From assembly GCA_937888775.1 (NCBI GenBank), contig CALAQT010000450.1, forward strand, positions 1 through 6,217: a DNA stretch of 6,217 nucleotides. Direction: 5' to 3'. This document shows positions 5,777-6,217 of the stretch, one piece after another. Made by a program: the position numbers and the translations under genes. The notes beneath the pieces were generated by a model. That model did not search any database. It was not told where the DNA came from and was given only the letters and a program-made list of their open reading frames with translations. Within the stretch, counting starts at the first letter, position 1; the number at the start of each line of letters is the position of its first letter. This stretch comes from an uncultured Actinomycetes bacterium (GTDB lineage Bacteria; Actinomycetota; Thermoleophilia; Solirubrobacterales; Solirubrobacteraceae).

Positions 5777-6217
5777 CAGTCCAATACCAACGCGGACGTC
5801 CAAACGGTCACGAACCGCCACAACCCGACTGAAACGCAGCCTGAGCGCCCACGTCGCCCCGCGCACGTCTGTCGCACGTGCGAACCTTGGCTTGCTCCTC
5901 CGCTCCGGCATCGCCAGGGACTGGAAGCAGACGCGCTCGCCAGCGCCATCACCCCGGCCGCAACGGACGAGCAGCGACCGTCCGGCTTGGCGGCCCGCGG
6001 AGTGCTGCTCTCCGGCGGAGCGGGAGCGCTGATGCGCCGATTAGAGCCGTCCGTGGCTCTCGCCTTGGAACGTGACCAACAGCGCCGCCAAGCGGTCGAG
6101 CTGAAGTACCGCGTTCTTGTCAGAGCAGACGTCCTGGCTGGCGGCGATCCGGCGCCTGCTCCTCGCGGCATGAAAATGGCGTTTGAAGGGTCCGTCCGGT
6201 CGGGGCCGAACGTTTGG
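5763..6217. other. 3' flank, unassigned, with an open + frame
   Basis: I see no gene that I can name. One + frame has no stop from before 5760 to the right edge. Its translation contains HVCRTCEPW, with a CxxC, and further on a helix-like stretch reading LERDQQRRQAVELKYRVLV. Possible starts are GTG at 6002 and ATG at 6032. The latter has GGGAG at 6022-6026, 5 bases upstream, and would give a 62-residue fragment cut by the window edge. Third-position GC is only a little above the local average, so coding is uncertain. The minus-strand frame at 5776-6171 looks like noise. Confidence 0.35.

Noticed and set aside
5776..6171. 131-residue minus-strand frame
   Set aside because: The composition is serine-, arginine- and alanine-rich noise without motif, and the opposite strand looks at least as coding.
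1..6217. CRISPR array, insertion sequence or defence genes
   Set aside because: No regularly spaced repeats, terminal inverted repeats with a transposase, or nuclease/helicase motifs were seen in any frame.

Overview
The window is GC-rich (roughly 65% G+C by eye) and all of its convincing genes lie on the + strand. It reads as chromosomal DNA of a high-GC actinobacterium. The best taxonomic clue is the C-terminal half of the secreted SGNH hydrolase. From memory, its beta-rich layout ending in FTPTGK...TRTFTLTR recalls extracellular proteins of Solirubrobacterales/Thermoleophilia. That placement is an inference, not a search result.

Layout, left to right: (1) 1-285, a flank with no convincing gene; (2) 286-1203, an atypical short-chain dehydrogenase/reductase-like NAD(P)-binding protein; (3) 1204-1839, about 640 bases without a convincing gene, holding a hairpin that belongs to a short degenerate repeat; (4) 1852-2217, a small single-domain cupin with a strong Shine-Dalgarno; (5) 2218-2446, a spacer with two back-to-back hairpins; (6) 2447 to about 4070-4220, a nitrile hydratase operon in the order beta, alpha, accessory protein, with ATGA start/stop overlaps at both junctions; (7) 4221-4550, a spacer; (8) 4551-5762, a secreted SGNH/GDSL-type esterase; (9) 5763-6217, a flank with a frame open to the edge but no recognisable protein.

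The functional centre is the nitrile hydratase. The alpha subunit carries the metal-binding cysteine cluster as VCTLCSC, the form associated with cobalt enzymes, and the beta-alpha-accessory order fits cobalt-type operons. The enzyme hydrates nitriles to amides. The accessory protein is the expected metal/maturation partner. No amidase is in the window, so the usual second step to a carboxylic acid must be encoded elsewhere if it is present. The reductase, cupin and SGNH hydrolase have their own spacers and no obvious pathway link to the nitrile hydratase.

The points most worth a second look are: a degenerate direct repeat with a hairpin (about 1684-1752 and 4096-4166) that brackets the cupin plus nitrile hydratase block; a doubtful arginine-rich tail on the accessory protein that begins at a run of seven C; and the paired hairpins just before the operon. 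I see no CRISPR array, rRNA, intact tRNA, transposase or clear novel defence system.
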